A stretch of DNA of 64,000 nt from an uncultured Flavobacterium sp. (lineage in GTDB: Bacteria > Bacteroidota > Bacteroidia > Flavobacteriales > Flavobacteriaceae), in NCBI RefSeq assembly GCF_963422545.1, contig NZ_OY730254.1, positions 1 to 64,000 of the forward strand, given 5' to 3'. A program made the position numbers and the translations under genes. The notes beneath the pieces were generated by a model. That model was not told the origin of the DNA. It made no database searches and saw only the letters and a program-made list of their open reading frames with translations. Shown one piece after another: positions 1 to 6,687 of this stretch (position 1 is its first letter; each line of letters opens with the position of its first letter).

Positions 1-18
1 CTAAACGATCTTAAGTAA
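1..18 (+). CDS. rplM: 50S ribosomal protein L13, C-terminal end only
   Basis: The first 18 bases read in frame as Leu-Asn-Asp-Leu-Lys-stop, which is how flavobacterial L13 proteins end. The stop codon TAA shares its last A with the ATG of rpsI (TAATG). The rplM-rpsI pair is the conserved order for these two ribosomal proteins. Only five residues are visible, so the call rests mostly on context. Confidence 0.7.
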   Translation, partial: LNDLK

Positions 19-404
19 TGGGAGTTATTCACAAAATCGGTAGAAGAAAAACCGCTGTTGCACGTGTATATGTTTCTGAAGGAACAGGAAAAATCACTGT
101 AAACAAAAAAGAATTCGCAACTTACTTTCCAACTGCAACTTTACAATACAAAGTTTTACAACCAATGTCTATGACAGAAAATGTAAACAACTTTGATGTA
201 AAAGTAAACGTTTACGGAGGTGGTTCAACTGGTCAGGCAGAAGCTGTAAGAATGGCATTAGCACGTGTTATGTGTGAAGTTAACGCTGAAAACAGAGCTA
301 TCTTAAAACCAGAAGGTTTATTAACAAGAGATCCAAGAATGGTTGAACGTAAGAAATTCGGTCAGAAGAAAGCTCGTAAGAGATTCCAATTCTCTAAACG
401 TTAA
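18..404 (+). CDS. rpsI: 30S ribosomal protein S9
   Basis: This 128-residue protein has the normal length of bacterial S9. It starts with the typical IGRRKTAVARVY segment and ends with the basic tail KKARKRFQFSKR, which in the ribosome reaches the P-site tRNA. The ATG overlaps the rplM stop codon by one base, so the two are translationally coupled. A 9-bp hairpin (412-436) follows the stop. The identification is certain. Confidence 0.98.
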   Translation: MGVIHKIGRRKTAVARVYVSEGTGKITVNKKEFATYFPTATLQYKVLQPMSMTENVNNFDVKVNVYGGGSTGQAEAVRMALARVMCEVNAENRAILKPEGLLTRDPRMVERKKFGQKKARKRFQFSKR

Positions 405-411
405 TATTACC

Positions 412-436
412 TGTCTTGTATATATGGTACAAGACA
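412..436 (+). terminator. Hairpin after rpsI, possible weak terminator
   Basis: TGTCTTGTA (412-420) pairs perfectly with TACAAGACA (428-436) around a 7-base loop, eight bases after the rpsI stop. No clear T-tract follows, so it is either a weak or processing-type end of the rplM-rpsI transcript, or the first hairpin of the long leader before rpsB. Confidence 0.45.
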
Positions 437-481
437 TCATCAATTATTTATTGAAATTAAAAAACACAGTTGTTGTTGCTC

Positions 482-554
482 TCCTATCGAGGTAGGAAAT
501 AGTTTAGCATCTAAATGTATAAAGCCTGGGAAACCGCCATTTATACATTGCTAA
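482..554 (+). promoter_or_regulatory. Structured leader upstream of rpsB, likely ribosomal-protein autoregulatory RNA
   Basis: Two stacked elements stand 27-99 bases before rpsB. TCCTA (482-486) pairs with TAGGA (493-497). Then TTAGCA (504-509) pairs with TGCTAA (549-554), and, after a five-base bulge, ATGTATAAA (515-523) pairs with TTTATACAT (540-548). The 16-base apical loop is GC-richer than its surroundings (GCCTGGGAAACCGCCA). Ribosomal-protein operons are commonly autoregulated through such leaders, with the protein binding its own mRNA. I cannot assign this one to a named RNA family; S2 or EF-Ts autoregulation is an inference. Confidence 0.5.
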
Positions 555-580
555 TCAACAGAACGTAAACTAGTACAAAA

Positions 581-1369
581 ATGGCAAACAAAATAGAAGT
601 AAAAGACTTACTAGAAGCAGGTGTTCACTTTGGACACATGACTAGAAAATGGGACCCAAATATGGCCCCTTACATTTATATGGAGCGTAATGGTATTCAC
701 ATTATCAATCTATATAAAACTGCAGCAAAAATCGAAGAAGCTAACGAAGCTTTGAAAAAAATCGCTGCATCAGGTAGAAAAATCTTATTCGTAGCTACCA
801 AAAAACAAGCAAAAGACATCGTTGCTGATAAAGCAAAAGCTGCAAACATGCCTTACATCACTGAAAGATGGCCTGGTGGAATGCTAACTAACTTTGTAAC
901 TATCAGAAAGGCAGTTAAAAAAATGTCTTCTATTGATAAAATGAAGAAAGATGGTACTTTCATGACGTTATCTAAAAAAGAGCGTTTGCAAGTTGATCGT
1001 CTACGTGCTAAATTAGAGAAAAACTTAGGTTCAATTGCTGATATGTCTAGACTACCTGCAGCATTGTTCGTAGTAGATATCAAAGCTGAACACATCGCAA
1101 TAAAAGAAGCACAAAAATTAAACATTCCAGTTTTCGCAATGGTTGATACGAACTCTGACCCAAGAGAGGTTGATTACGTTATTCCTGCAAATGATGATGC
1201 TTCTAAATCAATTGACAAAATTTTATCTTTAGTAACTGCTGCTGTAATCGAAGGTCTTTCTGACAGAGGTTCTGAAAAAGAAACTGAAGTATTCACAGAA
1301 GAAGCTACTGAGGCTGCTCCTGCTGTAGAGGCTGCACCAGCTACTGAAGCTCCTGCAACTGAAGAATAA
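581..1369 (+). CDS. rpsB: 30S ribosomal protein S2
   Basis: This 262-residue S2 begins with the typical segment LLEAGVHFGHMTRKWDPNM and contains the ERWPGGMLTN and NIPVFAMVDTNSDP blocks of the family. The last 30 residues are a low-complexity Ala/Glu/Pro/Thr tail, common in Bacteroidota and not part of the fold. It lies upstream of tsf in the conserved rpsB-tsf order and is preceded by a structured leader (482-554) that could mediate autoregulation. Confidence 0.98.
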   Translation: MANKIEVKDLLEAGVHFGHMTRKWDPNMAPYIYMERNGIHIINLYKTAAKIEEANEALKKIAASGRKILFVATKKQAKDIVADKAKAANMPYITERWPGGMLTNFVTIRKAVKKMSSIDKMKKDGTFMTLSKKERLQVDRLRAKLEKNLGSIADMSRLPAALFVVDIKAEHIAIKEAQKLNIPVFAMVDTNSDPREVDYVIPANDDASKSIDKILSLVTAAVIEGLSDRGSEKETEVFTEEATEAAPAVEAAPATEAPATEE

Positions 1370-1378
1370 ATCAAATTT

Positions 1379-1476
1379 AAATTCCAAATTTTAAATTCTA
1401 AAATCCAAATACAAATTAAAAACGTTATGTTGATAATTTAATAAAATTGGAGTTTAGAATTTAAAAGATGGAATTT
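1379..1476. repeat. 30-bp imperfect inverted repeat between rpsB and tsf
   Basis: The segment 1379-1408 (starting AAATTCCAAATTTTAAATTC) is matched in inverted orientation by 1447-1476 with three mismatches, separated by 38 bases. It belongs to an AT-rich intergenic sequence type built on ATTCCAAATT that recurs here at 6551-6590, 12958-13010, 15205-15235 and 15362-15409. It could form a long hairpin in the rpsB-tsf message. Confidence 0.65.
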
Positions 1477-1505
1477 TTACTTTTAACATTAAAATTCAAA
1501 ATATT

Positions 1506-2468
1506 ATGGCAACAATTACTGCTGCAGACGTAAATAAATTAAGACAAACTACAGGTGCCGGAATGATGGACTGTAAAAAAGCTTTAGTTGAAGCTGAAGG
1601 AGATTTCGATAAAGCTATACAAAACCTTAGAGAAAAAGGACAAAAAGTTGCTGCTAACCGTTCTGACCGTGAGTCTTCTGAAGGAGCTGCTGTTTCTTTT
1701 ATTAATGCTGACAATACTAAAGGAGCTATCATCACTTTAAACTGCGAAACTGATTTCGTAGGTAAAAATGAAGCTTTCGTAACTTTGGCTAAAGAATTAG
1801 TTGAAAGAGCTATTAACTTCTCTACTAAAGAAGAATTCTTAGCTTCAGATTTCAACGGAATTACTGTTGCTGAAAAATTAATCGAGCAAACTGGAGTTAT
1901 CGGAGAAAAAATCGAAATCGGTGGTTTTGAAATTTTAGAAGGTGCTTTTGTTGGATCTTATGTTCACGTTAACAAAATTGCTGCATTAACTGCAATTTCT
2001 GCTGCAATTTCTAACGCTGACGTTTTAACTAAAGATGTTTCTATGCAAGTTGCTTCTATGGGAGCTGATACATTATCTTACAAAGATTTTGATCCTGCTT
2101 TCGTTGAATCTGAACTTGCTGCTCGTATTGCTGTAATCGAAAAAGATAATGAAGAAGCAAAACGTTTAGGAAAAACTTTAAAAAATGTTCCTAAATATAT
2201 TTCTTTCTCTCAATTAACTGAAGAAGTTTTAAAACAAGCTGAAGAAGATGCTAAAGCTGAATTAAAAGCTGAAGGTAAACCAGAGCAAATTTGGGACAAA
2301 ATTATCCCAGGAAAAGTTCAACGTTTTATCTCTGACAACACTACTTTAGATCAAGAGAAAGCTTTGTTAGATCAAAACTTTATCAAAGACGATAGTAAAA
2401 AAGTTGGTGATTACGTTAAAGGATACAACGTTGAAATCACAGGTTTCAAAAGAGTTACTTTAGGTTAA
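1506..2468 (+). CDS. tsf: Translation elongation factor Ts
   Basis: EF-Ts exchanges GDP for GTP on EF-Tu. The N-terminal segment LRQTTGAGMMDCKKAL corresponds to the conserved EF-Tu-contacting TDVGMM region. The core block ITLNCETDFVGKNEAF is diagnostic. At 320 residues it is a little longer than the E. coli protein, as in other Bacteroidota, because of an extra helical stretch around residues 200-260. It follows rpsB and is closed by a strong terminator at 2488-2522. Confidence 0.98.
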   Translation: MATITAADVNKLRQTTGAGMMDCKKALVEAEGDFDKAIQNLREKGQKVAANRSDRESSEGAAVSFINADNTKGAIITLNCETDFVGKNEAFVTLAKELVERAINFSTKEEFLASDFNGITVAEKLIEQTGVIGEKIEIGGFEILEGAFVGSYVHVNKIAALTAISAAISNADVLTKDVSMQVASMGADTLSYKDFDPAFVESELAARIAVIEKDNEEAKRLGKTLKNVPKYISFSQLTEEVLKQAEEDAKAELKAEGKPEQIWDKIIPGKVQRFISDNTTLDQEKALLDQNFIKDDSKKVGDYVKGYNVEITGFKRVTLG

Positions 2469-2487
2469 TATATTATTATTTCAATAT

Positions 2488-2522
2488 AAAAAGCCCGAAT
2501 ATTTATTTATTCGGGCTTTTTT
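2488..2522. terminator. Bidirectional intrinsic terminator between tsf and dcp
   Basis: AAAAAGCCCGAATA (2488-2501) and TATTCGGGCTTTTT (2509-2522) form a perfect 14-bp stem with a 7-base loop. A-tract and T-tract flanks let it work in both directions. It sits between the convergent tsf and dcp genes. Confidence 0.93.
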
Positions 2523-2539
2523 ATTTTTACATTTTAATC

Positions 2540-4627
2540 TTAGATCTTTTCTATAATCGGAAAATTTCTCGCGCGCATCAAAGCATCAGACTTTGGCGCT
2601 CTTCCTCTGAAATCCTCATATCCTTTTTCATTATCAATCGTGTTTCCAACACTAAAAACAGTATCATGCAACCTTTTTGAGACTACTTTGTCATAAGGTC
2701 CGTTTGCTTCTGTAAAAGCCTCATAAGCGTCTGCGTTGATTACATCTGCCCATAAATAACTATAATAACCTGCCGCATAACCATCACTCGAAAAAATATG
2801 AGCAAATTGCGGAATACGATGGCGCATTACAATTTCTGATGGCATGTTCAGCTTCTTTAAAGTTGTCCTTTCAAATTCATCCGGATTAATGGTTTCAGAA
2901 GTTAAATGAAGCTCCATATCTACAAAAGAACTCGATATTGTTTCTACAGTTGCAAAACCTTCATTAAAATTAGCAGCCATTTCAATCTTATCCACCATTG
3001 ATTGTGGCAATGGCTCATTTGTTTTATAATGCAAAGCAAACTTATTCAAAACCTCAGGAGTTGCCAGCCAATGCTCAAAAATCTGTGAAGGAAACTCAAC
3101 ATAATCTCTCGCTACTGAAGTTCCCGATAAACTTGGATACGTAACATTCGAACACAAACCATGAAGAGCATGACCAAATTCATGAAACAAAGTCGTAGCA
3201 TCGTCCCACGAAATCAAAACCGATTCGTTTGCATTGCCTTTTATAAAATTGCAATTATTAGAAACTATTGGAAGCGTGTTTTCTAACTTTTGCTGGTCAC
3301 GATAAGAACTCATCCAGGCACCTGAACGTTTTCCAGTTCTTGCATAAGGATCAAAATACCATAATCCTACTATCTTTCCTGTACTTTTATTACTTACTTC
3401 CCAAACACGCACATCTGGATGAAATACCGCAATGTCAGCAATTTGTTTAAATTTCAAATCAAACAATTCACCGGCAACCCAGAACATTCCTTCGCGTAAA
3501 TTCTCCAATTGCAAATACTGCTTTATCTCATTTTGATCTAAATCATATTTTGCTTTTCTAACTTTCTCGGCATAATAACGATAATCCCAAGGCTGGATTT
3601 TAAAATTTCCTCCTTCGGCATCTACTACATTTTGCATTTCGGCAACATCATTATGCACCTTTTCAACAGCTGGTTTCCAAACAGACTGCATCAATTCTAA
3701 AGTTTTCTCAGGGTCTTTTGCCATTTTATTTGACAAACTCCAATGCGCAAAAGAAGGAAACCCAAGTAATTTTGCCTTTTGACTGCGCAATTGCAAAATC
3801 GTAATAAGCGTTTCGTTAGTATCATTTTTATTACCATTATCGCCCCGTTTCACAAAAATCTCAAACGCCTTTTCTCTTAAATCTCTACGATCAGAAAATG
3901 TTAAAAAAGGTTCAATTGAAGAACGGGTATTAGCAATACATCCTAAGGCATCAATTTTTCTATTTTTCGCTTCAGCGATTGCAGCATTTTTTATTTCCAA
4001 AGGCAAACCATCAAAATCCCTCTCCTCTTTGAGTTCAATAAACTGATTGTTTTCCTCAGCTAGTAAATTTTGGCTAAATCTCGTAAAAAGCGTTGCTAAT
4101 TCCTGATTAATCTTACCTACTTTTTCCTTATTCAAATCATCCAATTCAGCACCCTCACGAACAAAATCTGTATAATACAACCAAATCAAGCGTTGTTGCT
4201 CACTGCTTAATTTCTTTTTTTCTTCCGAACTATATAAAGTTTCAATTCGAGAAAAAAGTCCCTTATTCTGATACATTTTATCATTCAGTTCAGATAATTT
4301 TGGTGACATTTCCGTTTCAACAATCCCAAATTCAGAGGTGAAAATATTCGAACTATAAATTCCAAAAGCAGTATGAATTCGCGCAATCTTTTTCCCTGAA
4401 TTTTCCAATGCAGCAATTGTATTTTCAAATGTTGGTGCCTCCGGATTATTTGCAATAGCACCAAATTCAGCAATATTTTCCTGAATAGCTATTTCTATTG
4501 CAGGTTTAAAATCTGAAACCTGATATTCGTTAAAAGCAGGAACTCCACCATACAAACCGCTCCATTTTTGAAGTAAAGGATTATTCGAATGTATTTGTTG
4601 ATCGACAGTTAATAAAATCTCACTCAT
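2540..4627 (-). CDS. dcp: M3 family metallopeptidase, peptidyl-dipeptidase Dcp type
   Basis: A zinc oligopeptidase that removes dipeptides from peptide C-termini. The active site FHEFGHALHGL carries HExxH at residues 482-486, with the third ligand Glu at about 511 (VEFPSQ). Long stretches resemble E. coli Dcp, such as PWDYRYYAEKVRKAKYDLD and HPDVRVWE. The length (695 aa) matches the family. There is no signal peptide, so it is predicted cytosolic and probably recycles peptides. It is a single gene, convergent with tsf across a shared terminator. A dcp rather than prlC assignment rests on this recalled similarity. Confidence 0.9.
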   Translation of the reverse strand: MSEILLTVDQQIHSNNPLLQKWSGLYGGVPAFNEYQVSDFKPAIEIAIQENIAEFGAIANNPEAPTFENTIAALENSGKKIARIHTAFGIYSSNIFTSEFGIVETEMSPKLSELNDKMYQNKGLFSRIETLYSSEEKKKLSSEQQRLIWLYYTDFVREGAELDDLNKEKVGKINQELATLFTRFSQNLLAEENNQFIELKEERDFDGLPLEIKNAAIAEAKNRKIDALGCIANTRSSIEPFLTFSDRRDLREKAFEIFVKRGDNGNKNDTNETLITILQLRSQKAKLLGFPSFAHWSLSNKMAKDPEKTLELMQSVWKPAVEKVHNDVAEMQNVVDAEGGNFKIQPWDYRYYAEKVRKAKYDLDQNEIKQYLQLENLREGMFWVAGELFDLKFKQIADIAVFHPDVRVWEVSNKSTGKIVGLWYFDPYARTGKRSGAWMSSYRDQQKLENTLPIVSNNCNFIKGNANESVLISWDDATTLFHEFGHALHGLCSNVTYPSLSGTSVARDYVEFPSQIFEHWLATPEVLNKFALHYKTNEPLPQSMVDKIEMAANFNEGFATVETISSSFVDMELHLTSETINPDEFERTTLKKLNMPSEIVMRHRIPQFAHIFSSDGYAAGYYSYLWADVINADAYEAFTEANGPYDKVVSKRLHDTVFSVGNTIDNEKGYEDFRGRAPKSDALMRARNFPIIEKI

Positions 4628-4800
4628 GATATAATTGATATAATTTTTTTCGCATTATTAGTTAAAAAAAAAAAACAAGTTCTTACTTACCCAAAAGTAC
4701 CCAAAATTCAGGAATCAAAAGGAAGTTTAACATTCCAAATATTTTAAAAACCATAACATACAATTCGTAAAACCCTTCTTTAACTTAAAAAGAAATAACT

Positions 4801-4808
4801 TAAATTTG
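4801..4808 (+). promoter_or_regulatory. Promoter -7 element for yhhQ
   Basis: TAAATTTG matches the Bacteroidota -7 consensus TAnnTTTG exactly and lies 22 bases before the yhhQ ATG. No clear -33 TTTG is present at the usual distance. Confidence 0.5.
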
Positions 4809-4830
4809 AAATCTCATTTATTAATTAAAT

Positions 4831-5505
4831 ATGTTTAAAACCAGAAAAGAGATCGTTTTTGTAATTTTAGCGGGCATTTTTATAACCAACGCTGTTGTAG
4901 CAGAACTTATTGGAGGAAAATTAATTCAAATTGGACCATTTGTAATGAGTATAGGTATTTTACCCTGGCCTATTGTATTCCTCACCACCGATTTAATAAA
5001 TGAATATTTTGGAGAAAAAGGAGTTAAAAAACTCTCTTTTATAACTGCCTGCTTAATTGCTTATGCTTTTTTTATATTATTTATGGCCATAGTAATTCCG
5101 GCGGCAAGAGGAATTAGCCCCGTAAACGACAACCAATTTCACGCTGTTTTTGGACAAAGTATGTGGATTATTGTCGGGAGCTTAATTGCGTTTATGGCAT
5201 CTCAAATAATTGACGTTTGGATATTTTGGTTTTTCAAAAGACGAACCGGAGAAAGAAAAATATGGCTTAGAACAACAGGGTCAACCGTAATCTCTCAATT
5301 ATTTGACTCTTTTATTGTACTTGGAATTGCCTTTTGGTTGCCTGGAAAAATTGATTTTAACACTTTTATTTCATCAGGATTAATTGGATATACTTTTAAA
5401 TTAGCAATCGCCATTTTATTGACCCCTGCAATTTATGCCGGACATCATTTGATTAAAAAATATCTGGAAAACGACCCTAATCACAAAAATAACGAATCGA
5501 AATAA
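4831..5505 (+). CDS. yhhQ: Queuosine precursor transporter (VUT family, DUF165)
   Basis: An inner-membrane protein of 224 residues with about six hydrophobic segments. The block LPWPIVFLTTDLINEYFG and the later STVISQLFDSFIVLGIAF are signatures of the VUT/YhhQ family, which imports queuosine precursors such as preQ0/preQ1 for tRNA modification. The stop codon overlaps the tag start by one base (TAATG), so the two are co-translated. No queuosine biosynthesis gene is in the window, which is consistent with a salvage role. The exact substrate is inferred from the family. Confidence 0.88.
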   Translation: MFKTRKEIVFVILAGIFITNAVVAELIGGKLIQIGPFVMSIGILPWPIVFLTTDLINEYFGEKGVKKLSFITACLIAYAFFILFMAIVIPAARGISPVNDNQFHAVFGQSMWIIVGSLIAFMASQIIDVWIFWFFKRRTGERKIWLRTTGSTVISQLFDSFIVLGIAFWLPGKIDFNTFISSGLIGYTFKLAIAILLTPAIYAGHHLIKKYLENDPNHKNNESK

Positions 5506-6074
5506 TGGCAACGCAAGAACTAATAAGATGTAGCTGGTGCACCTCTAGCGAGTTATATAAAAAATATCATGACGAAGAATGGGGCGTTCCGGTTTATGAC
5601 GATCCTACTTTGTTTGAATTTTTAATTCTGGAAACTTTTCAGGCCGGTTTAAGTTGGATTACCATTTTAAACAAAAGAGAAAATTTTAAAAATGCATTTG
5701 ATCATTTCGATTATAAAAAAATAGCTAATTATTCTGAAAACAAAATAGAAGAATTATTACAGAATACAGGAATTATTCGCAACAAACTTAAAATCAAAGC
5801 AGCAGTTTCAAATGCGCAGGCTTTTATAAAGGTCCAGGAAGAATTTGGAACTTTCTCTGATTATATCTGGAAATTTACTAACGGAAATCCCATCATAAAC
5901 AATCCGAAAACCTCAAAAGATGTTCCGGCTACTACTCCACTTTCAGACGAAATCAGTAAAGATTTAAAAAAAAGAGGATTCAAATTTGTTGGCTCAACAG
6001 TAATTTACGCACACATGCAAGCCACTGGAATGGTCAATGATCACGCCGAAGATTGCTGGACGAGAAAGAAATAG
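5505..6074 (+). CDS. tag: DNA-3-methyladenine glycosylase I
   Basis: It excises 3-methyladenine from alkylated DNA. The N-terminus RCSWCTSSELYKKYHDEEWG gives C9 and H22, and the C-terminus NDHAEDCW gives H180 and C184. These correspond to the four zinc ligands of E. coli Tag (C4, H17, H175, C179). The middle block FQAGLSWITILNKRE is characteristic. At 189 residues the length is normal. It is the second gene of a yhhQ-tag pair and is not linked to the other alkylation-repair genes at 34.4-37.1 kb. Confidence 0.95.
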   Translation: MATQELIRCSWCTSSELYKKYHDEEWGVPVYDDPTLFEFLILETFQAGLSWITILNKRENFKNAFDHFDYKKIANYSENKIEELLQNTGIIRNKLKIKAAVSNAQAFIKVQEEFGTFSDYIWKFTNGNPIINNPKTSKDVPATTPLSDEISKDLKKRGFKFVGSTVIYAHMQATGMVNDHAEDCWTRKK

Positions 6075-6153
6075 TTTTAGTCTCAGTTTTCAGTCTCAGT
6101 AGCAGTTTTCAAAACTTAAAACCTGAAACTTAAAACTTTTAAACAAAATTACA

Positions 6154-6161
6154 TATATTTG
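6154..6161 (+). promoter_or_regulatory. Promoter -7 element of the thiamin operon
   Basis: TATATTTG fits TAnnTTTG and ends seven bases before the P1 stem of the TPP riboswitch, so transcription would begin almost at the first riboswitch nucleotide. Confidence 0.6.
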
Positions 6162-6167
6162 CTTCAC

Positions 6168-6247
6168 ACTTTAGGGGTGTCTACAACTTGTAGGCTGAGA
6201 TTTTACCCTCTGAACCTGATCTAGTTCATACTAGCGTAGGGAAAAGT
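6168..6247 (+). ncRNA. TPP riboswitch (THI element)
   Basis: P1 is ACTTT (6168-6172) with AAAGT (6243-6247). The conserved core is intact: GGGGTG near 6174, CTGAGA (6195-6200), ACCC, GAACCTGA and GCGTAGGGAA. A short P3 forms from CTAC/GTAG (6181-6193). It controls the thiS-thiF operon and represses it when thiamin pyrophosphate is bound. The order and spacing of the core elements leave little doubt. Confidence 0.96.
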
Positions 6248-6261
6248 AAGATGACTTCTGC

Positions 6262-6347
6262 GCGCATTTCTATGCGTAATTGTAGCCATTCCTAAGGTAT
6301 AGATTCACCAAAGTGAATCTTAGATAAACCAAAAAACAAAGGAATGG
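6262..6347 (+). promoter_or_regulatory. Expression platform of the thiS riboswitch that can sequester the start codon
   Basis: CCATTCCT (6286-6293) is exactly complementary to AGGAATGG (6340-6347), which contains the thiS ATG (6344-6346). An inner hairpin AGATTCAC/GTGAATCT (6301-6308, 6313-6320) brings the two close, and another hairpin CGCAT/ATGCG (6263-6276) precedes them. No T-tract follows, so control is probably at translation initiation rather than termination. Structure is read from complementarity only. Confidence 0.65.
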
Positions 6348-6550
6348 AACTAAAAATCAACCAACAATCTAAACATTTCGATGCTGAATCGCTAAGCGTT
6401 CAATCATTGCTCGATCTCGAAATTCCGCACAAACAAAACGGAATCGCCGTTGCCATTAACAACACCGTTGTTCCAAAAATCAAATGGAACGAATTCCTCG
6501 TACAAGAAACCGACGAAATCTTAATTATTTCTGCCACGCAAGGTGGTTAG
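6344..6550 (+). CDS. thiS: Sulfur carrier protein ThiS
   Basis: A 68-residue beta-grasp protein ending in Gly-Gly (ISATQGG). The C-terminal glycine is adenylated by the ThiF-type enzyme and then thiocarboxylated to deliver sulfur for the thiazole ring. It includes the typical blocks NGIAVAINNTVVPKIKW and ETDEILIISATQGG. First gene of the operon behind the TPP riboswitch, so its start codon is the one exposed to riboswitch control. Confidence 0.96.
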   Translation: MELKINQQSKHFDAESLSVQSLLDLEIPHKQNGIAVAINNTVVPKIKWNEFLVQETDEILIISATQGG

Positions 6551-6595
6551 GTTTAAATTCCAAAAAATAAATTCCAATTTCCAATTTCATATAGG

Positions 6596-6624
6596 ACGTA
6601 GACACACTGTGGTCCGTCTCTACG
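6596..6624. repeat. Degenerate palindromic repeat between thiS and thiC
   Basis: An imperfect palindrome: CGTAGA (6597-6602) near the left end mirrors TCTACG (6618-6623), with related bases between. It resembles the palindrome at 36211-36236, with its GCACTGCAGTGC centre, and probably derives from the same dispersed flavobacterial repeat. Confidence 0.4.
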
Positions 6625-6687
6625 GAAACCTCGCAAAAAAACACAATCTACATCAACCTGAAACTTGAAACCTGAAACAAAAAAACT

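Noticed and set aside
1174..1374. Antisense open frame over the rpsB tail
   Set aside because: It is a by-product of the Ala/Glu-rich codon pattern of S2 and has no independent support. Other antisense frames over thiC, thiG, tsf and the PUL genes were discarded for the same reason.
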